The notes beneath the pieces were generated by a model, which ran no database searches, was not told the DNA's origin, and was given only the letters and a program-made list of their open reading frames with translations. The position numbers and the translations under genes are program-made. This document shows, piece by piece, positions 1 through 12,613 of a DNA stretch of 64,000 nt (within the stretch, counting starts at the first letter, position 1; each line of letters begins with the position of its first letter). The DNA comes from Stenocarpella maydis (lineage: Eukaryota > Ascomycota > Sordariomycetes > Diaporthales > Diaporthaceae). The stretch lies in NCBI GenBank assembly GCA_002270565.1, contig NQMI01000039.1:124930-188929 (forward strand), in the 5' to 3' direction.

Positions 1-1185
1 GCAGGCTGGACGCAGAGCTGTACCGCACTGGTGTGTAGAGCTCGCGTCCCGCGGACGGGGTTGCATCCTGTATCGGCTGTCATGCCAACCACTTGGAGTT
101 GTAGTTTCCTTGTGATGTGCCGGCCTCGCTGAGGTGCTGGGCCAACCAATGTGCTCGAAATTGATTGTTCCAAGTCGCCGGCATGCTCGTGCCTTATCAC
201 GACATCCGCGTGGGTGATACAAATACATCCCATCTTATTTTCCTTCCACAGCCCAGCATTGACTTGTCGCAAGGACAAAAGATGGCGTTTCTCCGCAGCG
301 GTCGTGTGCCCATTGCCCAGTAATGCGTACCAAGTAGCATTGCGCGGGCATGTTGTCAACGGCGTATGGCGCTGGTTGTTTGTACGCGACTCTCTGGAAG
401 ACGGCCCCTTTATCGCCTTGAGCCCCTCAGTTCGACATTATCTCCACGAGTCTGCTCTGGTGTGGATCCGTTTCTCTTGGAGTCAGCGAAACAAAGAGGA
501 TGCTTGAACCTGGGTTTCCAACGTACAGGCCTGACCTCGGCGCATGGTCCTGCTATGGGCTTGAGTTCTCGGTCAAAATGGTTGCTGTGGCCGAAGAGAA
601 AAGGCCCGGCCGTGACAGGGTAGCTAGATACGTTCATCTGAGTTCTGTCCTCGAACTCTCGACTCCAATGTCAGCATCCCGCCGCCCCGCGCTTTACTCA
701 CCACTGTGTGTTCTGTAATGAAGGCATGGGGGAACGTGACGCAGCGGGCAAGGTAGTCGAGGGCTGAGCCAGAAATCAGCCTAAGGATTCCCTCGACGTT
801 CTAGCCGCGGGACGTGTCGTCCGGTAGCCGGGGACGTGTCTGTGAACATGTGCGAATTGCCTTCACATATTGCATGGCTAGCTGGTGATCACAGGGACGC
901 TAACTTGATCTCACGTAGATCCCGAGTCAAGACTTGGTTCGTCTGTTCGCAAGGCAAGCAAGGTGCAAGGGTAGCCAGGAACCCTTCCTGGGGATCAGCA
1001 AGCTCGAGGATCAATGCCTCGGGGAGACCTACCTCTCAACTTGTGGCCGCAGTATCCGTGCCCAGAAAGGTATTCTGGCCGAGTCTCTGGCAAGAAAATG
1101 GCGGCACTGGTTGGTGCGGTGTGGCAAAGTGCGGCAAAGTACGGCAAAGTGCGGTCTGTTAGTTGTTGCAATAGGTCCCCTGGAC

Positions 1186-1315
1186 CTATAGTACCATAGT
1201 TGAAATCCCCAGTTGGGCACAGTGACCTCGCAACCAAAGGGCCGGCCCTGGAACTATAGTACCATAATTGAAATCCCTAGTTGGGCACAGTGACCTCGCA
1301 ACCGAAGGGCCGGCG
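1186..1315. repeat. Direct tandem duplication, unit about 68 bp
   Basis: Two adjacent copies begin with CTATAGTACCATA at 1186 and 1254 and run through TTGGGCACAGTGACCTCGCAACC to GGGCCGGC. They differ at only a few positions (for example CATAGTTG against CATAATTG and CCCCAG against CCCTAG). Three of the differences I see are transitions. There is no coding potential across the unit and no terminal structure that suggests a transposon. Confidence 0.85.
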
Positions 1316-3587
1316 TTGGGTCCAGATGGTATGGATGCCAAGGTGGGGGGGGGGAATAGACGAGTGGCACGGACCAACTGATGCGCAAAAGCCTGAAAAG
1401 GTGCTGGGGCATGCGTCTGGACGTGCCTGGGTGCGTGGCACAGTACATACAGGAGACGCGTGCGGACCCGCCACAGGCGGGTTGCAGTGTCACTGAGTGC
1501 TCGGATAGGTAGGGCGAGGCCATCCTTACCCCTGCTGGTCGGGCGACCAAGCCGAGGCCGCCAGCAGAATGGTGCGATATACCGTACACAGGGGGACACG
1601 GTGGATGTTTCGTTCGGCAGGTCAAAGCCTGTGGTGAGGGTAGGGTTTGTTAGAGTTGATCGAGCTTGGCGTCCAAACAAAGATGGGATCGACAGCGAGA
1701 TATGGCGATCCTGGGGGAGGTCTTATCTCGCCCGGTATAACGGGCAGGCGGGGGGGGGGGACGGCAGATGCCTAGGCCAGAGAGAGAAGCCGGGATTTGG
1801 GGCCAGCGAGACAAGAGCTTTGGCGCCAAGCTAAGGCGAGTGGCGTTGACACTCGCGTGGCACACAGCAACTCTGGGCCTACGGCGGGCTGATGGTCATG
1901 GAGGGGATTGCTAAGGCTGGGCAGCAGACGACGGCGAATGGATGGGGGCCGAGCGGAGAAGAATAGGACCGTGGCGGCTTAATAAATGACAGGCATCAAA
2001 GGGTGACAACCGTGCGTGAGGAGAGGAGACGTCGTGTGGTGCGCAGCGTGGTCTTGTCAATCCGGGGGATCTGGGCCTCTCGGGAGGATCTGGAGTTCTT
2101 GGGCGCAAGCGGCAGGGAGCCCCGACGGTAGGTGACCAGCTAAGGTGGTCAAGCTTCGTCGAGGACCAAGGTTGGCAGGGGTGGGAGCTCGAGGCGAGCT
2201 CGGGGAGGTCCAGCTCGGGGTCGAGGGCAGCAGGGCGGAAGACATGGAGCGTCCCCAGGGAGTGCCAATCGCAACAGCTGAGAGGCGAGGAAGTGGATCT
2301 TGGATCCTGGAGGCGGTCGTCGTGTGCCGGACCTTGGTCGGTGACCAGGGAGGGAGAGGGAACCAGCGAGAGAGGGATATAGAGAGAGAGACAAGAGGAG
2401 AGGGCATCAAGATTGAAGGTTGTGTGGCGCCGTCATGGTAACGATGCGTGATAATGTGGACTTGCATATAGCACAGGTCAAAGAGTAAAAATGGCTGATG
2501 CGCAGGCGTGCTATGGCCAGCCTAACAAGACTAACAAGCTGCCAGTCTATGTATTATCCAGCCTGCAAGCCGACGGCCACCATCGTCAAGTCAACGGTCG
2601 CCCCACCCATTGTGCATTGATCCTTGCACTGCTTGGCACGGCTTTCCAAGGTCGGTCCCTTGGCGTCATGTTTCTTGTGCCTTGGTACCTACACTACCAC
2701 CACGCCTGCGCCCTGCCTCTTTGCATGCCTGCTTGTTAGGTGTCTTTTTTTTTTTTTTTTTGGACCTTCTTCTGCGTCTCCACATACATGGTAGCCGAGC
2801 CCAAGAGGACCAGGACGGAAGAATAAAGGAAAAGGGGGAAAGGGGAGGAGAGGAAGAACAGGAAGTGTGAGGCGTCTCTTACCAATGTTCCCCCACCCCT
2901 GCAAATCGAAACCGGCCCGCCACGGCCAACCGACTTCAATGTCCATGTTGATGGTGGTGGTCGATACTCAACCATCATGGGCCGTCCATGTCCCTGTCCT
3001 CTCCTCGTCGCATCCTGTTCAGCTCTTCCAGGTACTAGTAGTTCTGCACAGTACCCAGGTCTGTGTTTCTGTCAGTGCATAGGTATCCTATACCCCCCGT
3101 ATGCGCCTGCGCCCGCATCAGCTACCTACCTAGATAGGTCGACTACACCCCCACCCACCCCTATACTGTACGGCGCCTGCAGTCTGCATTCTGCAGTCTG
3201 CATGCATCTGCATCTGGAGCTGCTCAGGTGGGGTTCTTTCTCGTCCACCGGTCCCCCGTGCCCGCCAAGCCCTCACATAAGTGGCGGTTGTGCTGTATAT
3301 CTCTGTCCCCAGCCTGGTTGGGTGGTGGGATGGACACTCGACCGGACAGACTGCATGACAGCAGAACAGGTATGTGTAGTATACGCAGGTAGGTGCCTTG
3401 TCGTCTTGTGTTGTGCATGCAGTCTCTTGCATGTTTGTCTGTATACATGTCTGTCTGTCTATGTAGATATGTCTGTATGGACGTTGGACGGACGTATGCA
3501 TGTATGGATGAGTCTATGCTGTGGATCCATGTATGGATATGTATGGATGTACACTATGGATGTATATCACTCACTCGTCTCCAGATC

Positions 3588-3709
3588 TTCTGCCTCTCCG
3601 CTGCCTCTGCCTCTGCCTCTCTGCACCTGCTCCTGCACCTGCTCCTGCACCTGCTCCTGCACCTGCACCTGCACCTGCACCTGCTCCTGCACCTGCACCT
3701 GCTCGTGCC
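3588..3709. repeat. Hexamer minisatellite (CTGCAC/CTGCTC)n
   Basis: A run of CTGCCT units is followed by alternating CTGCAC and CTGCTC units for about 120 bp. It reads as open in several frames, giving artificial Ala-Pro, Cys-Thr or Leu-His repeats, so long frames across it should not be taken as genes. Confidence 0.85.
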
Positions 3710-4698
3710 TTCTTGTGCCTGCAGCCTGTACAGAGTAGTGTACGATACGGTACGGTGCCTATCCTCATACTTCGCCCTCACCCTCCTCCTCCCTCATTCG
3801 GCGCAGCTCCAACTCCAGCTCCAGATCCCATCAAGCGCACGTGGGCGTGCAACAGCCCTCATGCCCCGTTCCGGCTCCATTTATTTATCTATCGCTGCCC
3901 TGCCGTGCCCTGCCGTACCCTGCCGTACCCGCCTTGACTAGAATTGAATTGCGCCACATGCGCTGCCGCGGCTTTTGACTGTCATCATCTTCATCCTGAC
4001 TGACACGTCAAATCCCCTTTCTTGTCGTTATCCTTCAACTCCCGACCCCCCCCCCATCTTCTCTGTGCTCCCGCACCCTCTCTGTGCCCCGGGAACAAGT
4101 ATCGCACCGCCCTGCGGCTGGCCTCCTCGACCGCGCCATGCCGTCCAGATGTGTCTGACATCTTGCTCGCCTTCCAATGAGTCCGCGCAAGAAGAGACGG
4201 TTCATTATCCTCTGCCCACCAAATGGACCTGCTTCCCTTCTTGACCATGTTGACTTGTTGAAGAAGCACCCACCAAGATAGGACAAGTGGAGTACCCGCA
4301 TCGGCCCGATCACCTTGTGCGCCTACAAGGCCAACGGCGGCTAGCCATCAACTCGCAGGGCTGGGAAGATTGGCAGACTGTTACTCAAGTCGGCTCGGCC
4401 TGTGCGAAGGCATATCACTGCTGCATCTGGAGTGACGTTTCAGTCGGCCGCCAACCCAAGAACGCTGCGCGTGCTGCAGCGCTGCGTCGATTGACGGTTC
4501 CGGTGCAAGCTGCGACGAAGCGAGAGACAAAATTCAATACGGAAGACGAAAATCAAAATAAGGAAACCCGCTATTGAGACAACAACTGAGACATTTCCGA
4601 CGAGACGGACGCACCCCGAATTTACGCCGCCTGTCCACTCCAAGAATTGTCTTGGCGCTGCCGGACGGCCACCGGAGCGCCGGCCGTGTCAAGGCCTC

Positions 4699-7600
4699 AT
4701 GGCCTCCGAAAATCTCGGGCCCATCCACACTATCGCACCCGCACCCCGGCTGGACCGCGATACCTCCACCTCAGCTGCCGCCGCCGCCCGTCCCACTGCT
4801 CCCGGGCCCTCTTGGGGCCCGGGTTTTGCATTCTCTGCTTCCTCTGCTCCGTTGTCAGGTCACACCCGTGGCCACGCCCAGGTCCAGTTCTCAGCCTCCG
4901 CCTCCAGTGCTGCCCATGACGCTCCCTCGAACCCCAATATCAGAGCCCTTCTCGACCAGCAAGCCGATATCGAAGTCAAAATCGCAGCTCTACTGCCTCG
5001 TAACCATGGCACAGACTTCAAGGTCGAACTTGCCATGCTGCGGCACAAGCTCAGGTCCCTGCGCGCTTTCGCCGGTGACAACCGTAAGCAAGCACCCCGT
5101 GTTCCTCTTACTCCTAACCTGCATTGGCTTTGAATGCCCTGTTTACATTTGCTGCATTGACAATTCCCTTGCCTGTTGCAAATTGGCCGTGATCGTTACC
5201 CCCTTGGTATCCCTCCGTCTGATGTTGTAGCAAAATCAGATATATCCGATAAGATTCCCGTCTTGTTTGACATCGAGGAAGCCAGAGCCCTCCAGTATCA
5301 GTGCGAGTGTATCGAGGCGGCTTGTCTAGAGCAAGGTACGTCCTGGTTTCCCATAGGACCTCGGTAATGTACAGGAGCACAGTGGCCCCGCCGTGTCCTA
5401 ACACGTGCCAACAGGTCTTGACCTCCAGCAGCAGAAGATTAATGAGGGTTTGAAAATCTACTTTCGGTACGATGCTCCAGATGGGTATGAGGCATGGCTG
5501 GACCGCAATTTGTCGAATTATGACCCGGTTGCTCGGACTTGGAGACCGCAGGACAGCCTTGCGTCAAAGTTCCGCGGTTCTCGATCCTTCAAGTGCTGGG
5601 ATGAAAAGTGCTTGCACTACATCTACGGCTTCCCGAGCCTAGAGGAGCGAGACCAGCACAGCAGGGACCACTCGGTCTCATCCAAGCGAGATTCCGGACT
5701 GTCCATAGGCGGAACGCCACCAGTGGTATCTGATCAGCCAGCCCATCACCGGAACTACAACCATGAACATTCGAAAAACTCGTCACCTCTGAATTTACCC
5801 CGGCCTGGTGGCAGCCTGCAGCTCTCAACACCACCCGTCCTGGGTAATACTCGAGATCCCGGAGACTCATTAAGGTCCTACTCGTTCATACCAGAGCCCG
5901 CGTCATCCTGGAGAGATCTACGAGGCTCGGTCGACTCCGAAGTTGATCCTCTTCTCCCACCTCTGAAACCCAGTCGCGTTGGCCAGTCCAGGCTAGAGTC
6001 TATCGAGGAATTGAGATTGCTTCGCGATGTCAAGCCATGCCTTCGATGCAAGACAACGAGGAAGGAGGTAAGCATCGTTGCCTAAAGCATCCCCTCTATG
6101 TGCTGCTTCTAACGGCGTAGTGCGACTCAAATGGCCCATGCTCCTACTGCCTGAGCCAGGAACAACATGCCCCGGGCGGCTTCTGGTCTTTTCTCGGCTG
6201 CCATAGAGGACCCCTCAGTGACTTCGCTGAGACCCTGGTGCCAAGTTCGTCAATGCAGACCGACCTTGCAGCTTCTGTGATAGCTAAGGAGAGGGCAGTA
6301 TCTATCTCGCCAAGGCAAAGCCAGACGCCACTGGCCTCGCCGCTTGTCCTCAGGCGAAACACGAACGAGTACCTTGAGCAGGCATACGTAGTGAGCTCCG
6401 ACTGCTTACAAATGGTGAGGCAGAACCTCGATTTCGATGATGGATTCTGGTGGTCCGAGGATCTTTCAAAGCTATCCCCATCCAGTAAATCCGTGCCCTC
6501 GTTCCCTCGGGAATCATTCGAGAGGCCACCGCCCTTGCTCTCGGTTCTGGCGGCCAGTTGGAACATGAGTGGGACGACATACAGTTTCTGGAAGCTTCTC
6601 AGGTTGAGCAGATACATGTCACCTGACAGGGAGTCTGAAGCCATGGCGTTTCCGGTGCTATACAGAGTCAAGCTGCTGCTCAGAGAGGTATTGCTATACG
6701 ACTTACGGCAAGCCGAGCCCTCCATACGCGCAGAGGCAAACGACTTACAGCCGCGCTCAGTCTGCGACGAACCTACCAACCATGGTCGCTATCGACTGCT
6801 ATACAACTGCATGGCTGACTTCCTACAGACCTTTGAGAGTATCACCCTGAGCGGCATCCATATAGATCCAAGGACATGGGCTTCTGTATTTGTATCACTG
6901 TGTTTGTTCAGTGTTGTGCGGACTATACTTGTGGATATTACTTCCTCCGGTCCGAGGCCCAGCCTTCTGTCAAGTTCCACAGCGGCCTCGACTTCGACAA
7001 CTGCGTCTGGTGTATACAAAGCACTGGTCACTGCATTTGATGCAGCATCACCCATGATTCTCGACAACTATCACCTGGCTTTGAACGAGGATGACCGCGC
7101 CCTGTTCAATATGTTGCATGACATTACGAAAAAAGAATACTGGAATGAGCAAGGCCTGGCATCGAGCAAAGAGTTCTTACTACACCTTGGGGACATCGAT
7201 GATAATAATCCCATCGCGAACGGATTCATCAGGCGTAGACCGCGCAGCTCCCGACCCGGGCGACTCGCGGCAACACCCATGCCTGTTTCTGGGGGCGTTC
7301 CTCGGCGAGCGTTGCCCGAAGCTCGCCCTATCAGCGGAGACTGGAGCACAAATGGAAGGCTCACGGGAGGGGGTTTATTTGCTCCTAGGCTATTTTCCGA
7401 TCCGTCAATGTTTTCGCCGCAGTCGACCAGCCCTGCGCGGAGATACAGCGTTTCGGAAAGCCCTCATTTCCGCGCTGAAGGCACGGGGTTGACCTCCCCG
7501 ATTCCCGCATCGAGGATCAGGCCATCATACCAACGACCACCACTTCGCAGAGTGTATTGTGCGAAATGCAATGAGTACCCCGAAGGATTCCGAGGCGAGC

Positions 7601-9213
7601 ACGAACTTCGAAGACACAGTGACGCCAAGCATGCTGCTCTTGTGAAGAGATGGGTCTGCTCCGAACCACAAACTTGCAGTCCCGGCTCACCACAGCCTGT
7701 GGTACCATTATCCAAGTGCAAAGCTTGCATCACGCTGAAAAGATATGGTGCCTACTACAATGCGGCAGCTCACTTGCGAAGGGCCCATTTCAACCCTCAC
7801 CGGGGTGGCAAGGCAAGCGGAGACTGGCCACCGATGACAATCCTAAAAGACTGGATGAAAGAGGTCAGACAGTCGGTGGATATCAACGATCAAGACTCGG
7901 ACAGTGGTGAGGACGACATTGACTCCAAACAGCGATCGGAGGCCGTGTCTCTACGAAACGGTCGCCGATCCCCGATTATTGAGATCCACAGGCTGGCTCC
8001 AGCACCTCCTTCCCTGCCTCCTGGCATGCCTCCTCATATCCTCGCTGCGCACCGAGCCCCTCTTATGCCAGCTCCGTTTTTGGAACTCCCACCTCTCGCT
8101 ACGTCGATAACGGCCAACTTCCAATCCAGCCCGGTTCAAATCAATACCACGAATTTTGCTGGAATTGCAGGCATTAATAGGCTGGACGAGGTGCCTGCTT
8201 TAAATCGTAACCGGTGTCCACACCCACAATGTGGGCGGGTTTTCAAGGACCTCACAGCTCATATGTTGACTCACATGGAGGAGAGGCCTGAAAAGTGTCC
8301 TATAAAGACCTGCGAGTACCATACGAAAGGCTTCGCTAGAAAGTATGACAAGAACCGTCATGCCTTGACGCACTACAAAGGAACCATGGTCTGCCCCTTT
8401 TGCCCCGGACCCGGAACGGCGTACGAGAAATCTTTCAACCGCGCAGATGTTTTCAAGAGGCACTTGACAGCCGTCCACAATGTCGAGCAGACGCCGCCGA
8501 ACAGTCGTAAGCAATTGGCCTTCAGCAGCTCCTCATCTGCGGCATCCTCCAGAGATGGCGGCGGAGCTCTGTCTCGCGGGACCATTAGTGCAGGAGCAAC
8601 CGCCAAATGCTCTATTTGCCACACCCAGTTCTTCACAGCTCAGGATTTCTACGAGCACTTGGACGATTGCGTCCTCAACGTCATCGTCCCTTCCACAACC
8701 CCCCGGTCCGCGACATCGACCACTTGCACTACTAGCGGTGCCAGGAGCAATGCAAGTAGCTGTGCTGTTCCGAGCAGTGCCGCGACCAGTGCCGCGACCA
8801 GTGCCGGTCAGGACTCCGCTCTCCTCCGGACGCCAACGACGGCAGGCTCAGTACAGGAGCAAGACTCAGATTTCCAATACAATCTTCGCCGCGAGGCCGA
8901 ATCAAGGGCGGCCTCAATTGACACCAAGGATAAAGCAACGCGCAGATCTGACACCGGCGACGCCGCGGCTTCCCCCCAGGCTTTGCCCATTCAATACCAA
9001 GCTCCCACTCCTCCTGAGCCTATCGAACAAGGAGACGAGCCCAGTAAGAAGATGGAACAAGATGTGGCCCACTCATCACGGCGGTCAACACCCAAGTTAG
9101 AAAGACGGGACGACACGGGTCCTGACACGGAGGATCGCACGCGCGTGCTGGCTGTCGAGGTCAAGCTCGGCTCGCCCTTCTCACCGGAACACAAGCCCGA
9201 TGCGGAACCATGA
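4699..9213 (+). CDS. Large multi-C2H2 zinc-finger protein with Zn2Cys6-like module
   Basis: Proposed exons are 4699-5083, 5231-5335, 5415-6067 and 6121-9213, giving about 1411 residues. All junctions are GT-AG and phases match (GTAAGC, GTACGT and GTAAGC donors). A C2H2-like finger (CWDEKC...H..H) lies near residue 222. A module CLRCKTTRKECDSNGPCSYC at about 372-390 has the C-x2-C-x6-C-x5-C-x2-C spacing of a fungal Zn2Cys6 cluster and is split by the third intron. Further C2H2 units lie near 860, 920, 1078 (CPHPQCGRVFKDLTAHMLTH), 1110, 1139 and a degenerate one at 1211. The N-terminus and C-terminal 150 residues are low-complexity. It is probably a nuclear DNA-binding regulator of an uncharacterised filamentous-fungal family; target unknown. 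Start is the first ATG in the exon-1 frame; no stop lies between it and the first donor. Confidence 0.82.
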
Positions 9214-10533
9214 CCTTGAACGCTGAGGAGATGTAAAACATAATTATGCCACAAGTGACTTACCTTTTCTTCACTCTTGTCTTCCCTTACCAAGTACTTC
9301 AGCACTTGGCTATATAGTTTAGTATTATCACTATCACCGACCGTGACGTCCCCTTATTTAGGCGTCACTTGAAGGGCTCTCAGGGAAAATAGGTGGTCTC
9401 TTTCATACGTTTTCTGGTGTCAGGTACTACCATCTGTCGTTTCCTCTCATAGAATCTCAATTGGTGAGGGCATGGACCGAAATGATACTACGGCTGATGA
9501 CATTCTGTGGGGGTTAGAGAGGAATGCGACACGAATCGATTCATTCATGGCATATGGCCTGAAACCCCCCTTGATCGGGTCAGCGTGTGCAGAGCACCGG
9601 TGTAACCAGCTTTCATGACGGCGTTTGGACTGAGACGTTCGGAGCATACGAGTACAGTGGCAATGTTGGCTATGCGAGCAGCAGGCTATCACTGCCTGCC
9701 TGCATCTCGATTGCCTCCTGTACAATGACCCTCTTATATATGGCCACGCGGAGCTTAGCCAGGCCTGTCATCCACCCCTAGCATGTTGCGACGGTTGCCA
9801 GGGACGCCACGGACGAGCAAGAGGCCCTCTGCAGTAGGCAGTTTGGGATGCGATGCAGCATGGGGTCTCATGTCCACTCCGACGTGTCGTTGAAGTCAGG
9901 CACCCACCCACTTTTTTACAGGGCAGTTCATATCCTCACTGGTTCAGCAAACTCGGGTCTTTTTTGTGTCTGCGTGTCTTTCAGTCTACTTTTTTTAAAG
10001 TCCTGGGGAGGATGTGTGGGAGCGTCGGGATGTCTGCAGGCCTAGCACTTTCTACTGATGTCGACGAGGTGCGTTGGCTATGCGGGCTATCTAGGCATCT
10101 AGGTGCAAGTGTAGGCGTTCAGTGAGTGTAGATGTAGGTGTTGGTGGCCGAGTGTCTACTTTGGGTTTGTTTGTGCCCGGGATGCACCCCACAGGTGTGC
10201 CCTCCGTCTTCAGCAGTTGTGGCTATCCGGTCTCAAATCCAGATCTGTAATATGGGATACGCGTGCGACCGATTTTGGCTCATCTTTTGGGCCAAATATC
10301 ATGCAAGTCGCCTCTCCTGCGCAAGTCTCCTGTCCGGTACACCATCCCGATGATATATGCCTTGAACCCAATTCCTAAACCTCGGCCGGGCGTGTGTTGA
10401 AGAAAGACACTCCGTCAATTGGGTCTTACAATGAGGGCTGTTCAGCTCTCATATACGGTCTATTTCTTTTCGTGGCCACCCTCTCTATCACAAGTATATA
10501 CGAGCCAAGGGCTCAGTGGCTATAGGGCCCTCG
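9214..10533. other. Intergenic spacer between convergent genes
   Basis: This holds the 3' flanks of the upstream zinc-finger gene and of the convergent hem14 gene. Short frames here lack start context, domains and splice structure. I see no RNA gene or repeat. Confidence 0.55.
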
Positions 10534-12613
10534 CTAATATGGCCAACCGTCATCGTTCGCAACCATGGTGTTCCCGAAGCGGTACGGGAGCTCCTTCCTG
10601 TCGCGCAGGCGGTATGTCTCATTCTTCCCAGAAAAGCGGGCCAGTCCCGTCTTCCCGACGTGTCCCATGTCGTACTCGGTGCCATCCCTGAGCTTATAGC
10701 CCTGTCCCGAGACCTGGAGCGCGATATCCCGGGCCGCCTTGAGGCTGGGCAGGACGCCCGGCGCGGTGTAGGAGCTCCCAACCACGGCAAGGGTCCCGTG
10801 GAAGGCGCTGTCGAGCTCGGTGTTGGCCTGGGCCATGCGCCCCCGGTGTCCGACCAGGTGTTGGGGTATGCAGTCGCGGCAGGCCTTGGTAGAGGTGAAG
10901 ACGGGCTGCGTTGGGGGGATACCTAGCTGGCGGTGCACCGTGTCCATTGCCATTGCAGTGGCCTCCTTGGCGTCGGGCCACGAGTCGGCGTCGAGGTAGT
11001 CCCAGTAGTGCCCGCCGAGCATGACGGTCAGCTTCGTGCCCGGTGCAGACTGGCGCTCAGGGACGTTGGCTGCCGCCTCGCGGTCTGAGTCGAAGATGAC
11101 GCCCAGTGCCGCGTGAGGGTTGTTCTCCGCAGGGACGGACTGCGGAATGAGATAGCCGAACCCAGGGTGGTCAGCATTTAGGGTGAGATCGGGATACCAC
11201 AGATTGACAATCTGGATTGTCACAGCCGTGCTATGGTTCTTCAACGTCGGGAGAGCATCGCCAGTGAGCTTGGCGAGGGTGCCGCCGTACAGGCTTGATA
11301 TCACCTTGTCGTACCTGGCCTCGCCAGCCGCAGCGCTCCCGGGCTGCTCGGCTGCAGTGACGACTGCCTTTCCCTGCTCATACCTGACCGACGTAACAGG
11401 CGTGGTCATCTTGAGTGTCACGTTGGGGTTTTGTCTCAGGGAGTCGGCCAGCGCGTCTGTCAGGGTGCTGAAGCCGTTACGGAAGCATACGTATCCAACC
11501 TTGGTGTCGAGGTACCTGGCGAGCAGCGACGCGCCCTCATTCCTCACGGCGATGTCTCGGCCCGAGTACAAATCATGGTCCTTGACTGGAATCGCAGGGG
11601 TTAAGCCGTGCTTGTCTCGTATGAGGGCATGCTGGAAAGTACCCTCCCGCATGCTCAGCTTCCAGATATCGCCACCCCAGATGCCATGGATCAAGGCCGA
11701 CTGGAGGTTATTAACAATATCTGGGCGGCCAAGAAGGCGTTCGAAGTACTCGCCCACAGACATGTCTTCGAGGTCCGCGACGGCGTGCGGCCTATTGGAA
11801 CCCGGGTTCTGCGCCAATGCTCGCTGTGCCGCTTCGGCATTCCGCTTGTTCATGGTGAAGGCGGCAGTTATTGCTGACCCGACAAATCCTGCGAAAACAG
11901 GTTCGGTCAAAATCTTAAGCCCGACACTCGCGGACCATTTCAGCCTGCTAAGGAGGTCCTTTGGAAAAGGTCCTGGCACGGCGACCAGACGGTTGGGATA
12001 GAAGACATAGCGGTTGCTCAGCACTGGGTCGTCCTTGTACAGGGCAACCGACTCGTCCACCAGATCGAGTTCGGAGATCTGACAGGCGGCGCGATATCAG
12101 CATGGGACGCAGTCTCGTGGAGCAGGGCCGCCATACCAGGTCGTAGAGCACGAAATCGTCGTAGCGTGTCGTGCTGTTCTGGGGCGAGACGACGCGGGCA
12201 CCACGCTCGAAGCTGATGGTCTCGTCTTTGCCGGCGAGGGTGGTGACGTCGACCTTCTCTGTATCTATCCATCCCCCGACGCGGCCTTGGGATTCGTAGA
12301 GGGTGACCTTGGCTTCGGGGTGGAAACGCGTCAAGTAATAGGCGGTGGTGAGGCCGGTCAGGCCGCCGCCGAGGACTGCGATCTCGCGGGGGGGTTCGGG
12401 GCCAGATGCAGCTGCATAGCTCCTGCGAGCTCGAGGGCGTGAGGCGGAGGTGGCGCCGAGGCAGCCAGGTCGTCGTATGGGGAGGGCAGTGGTGGCGGTG
12501 GCGAGGGCGGGTGCAGAGGGACGGGTGTAGGCGCGGGCGGTCCTGCAGGCCGCGCGTGCACGACAAGCGCTCAGCAGGGCCCTGGGAGCGTTGTGGGAGA
12601 CATGAGGCACCAT
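10534..12613 (-). CDS. hem14: Protoporphyrinogen oxidase (mitochondrial)
   Basis: Two exons (12613-12137 and 12078-10534, intron 58 nt, GTATGG...CAG, phase 0) give about 673 residues. The enzyme oxidises protoporphyrinogen IX to protoporphyrin IX, the penultimate step of heme synthesis, on the inner mitochondrial membrane. The first about 70 residues are rich in Arg, Ala and Ser with almost no acidic residues, as in a mitochondrial presequence. Residues 77-95 (IAVLGGGLTGLTTAYYL) are the FAD dinucleotide-binding motif. FYPNRLVAVPGPFP and the C-terminal SYTAPGVLPSLKAARDIA segment, which closes the FAD fold, match this oxidase family. The protein is longer than yeast Hem14 because of the extended N-terminus and internal loops. 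It stands alone, convergent with the zinc-finger gene. Confidence 0.93.

Larger units (their letters stand above)
1..4698. other. Intergenic region with simple and tandem repeats
   Basis: No reading frame here shows a recognisable domain or a convincing exon chain; the open frames are short and follow GC-rich low-complexity composition. The stretch holds a short tandem repeat near 1116-1154 (units like GCAAAGTGCG), a direct duplication at 1186-1315, runs of 10-11 G near 1345 and 1750, a run of 17 T at 2745-2761 followed by a purine-rich tract to about 2870, a TGTC/TATGGA-type repeat zone at 3420-3560 and a hexamer repeat at 3588-3709. The last few hundred bases are probably the promoter and 5' UTR of the zinc-finger gene that starts at 4699. 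I see no RNA gene. Confidence 0.6.

Noticed and set aside
2977..3738. Long plus-strand frame (253 residues) ending in Cys/Thr repeats
   Set aside because: The second half is produced by the CTGCAC/CTGCTC hexamer repeat, and the first half has no domain or codon signal.
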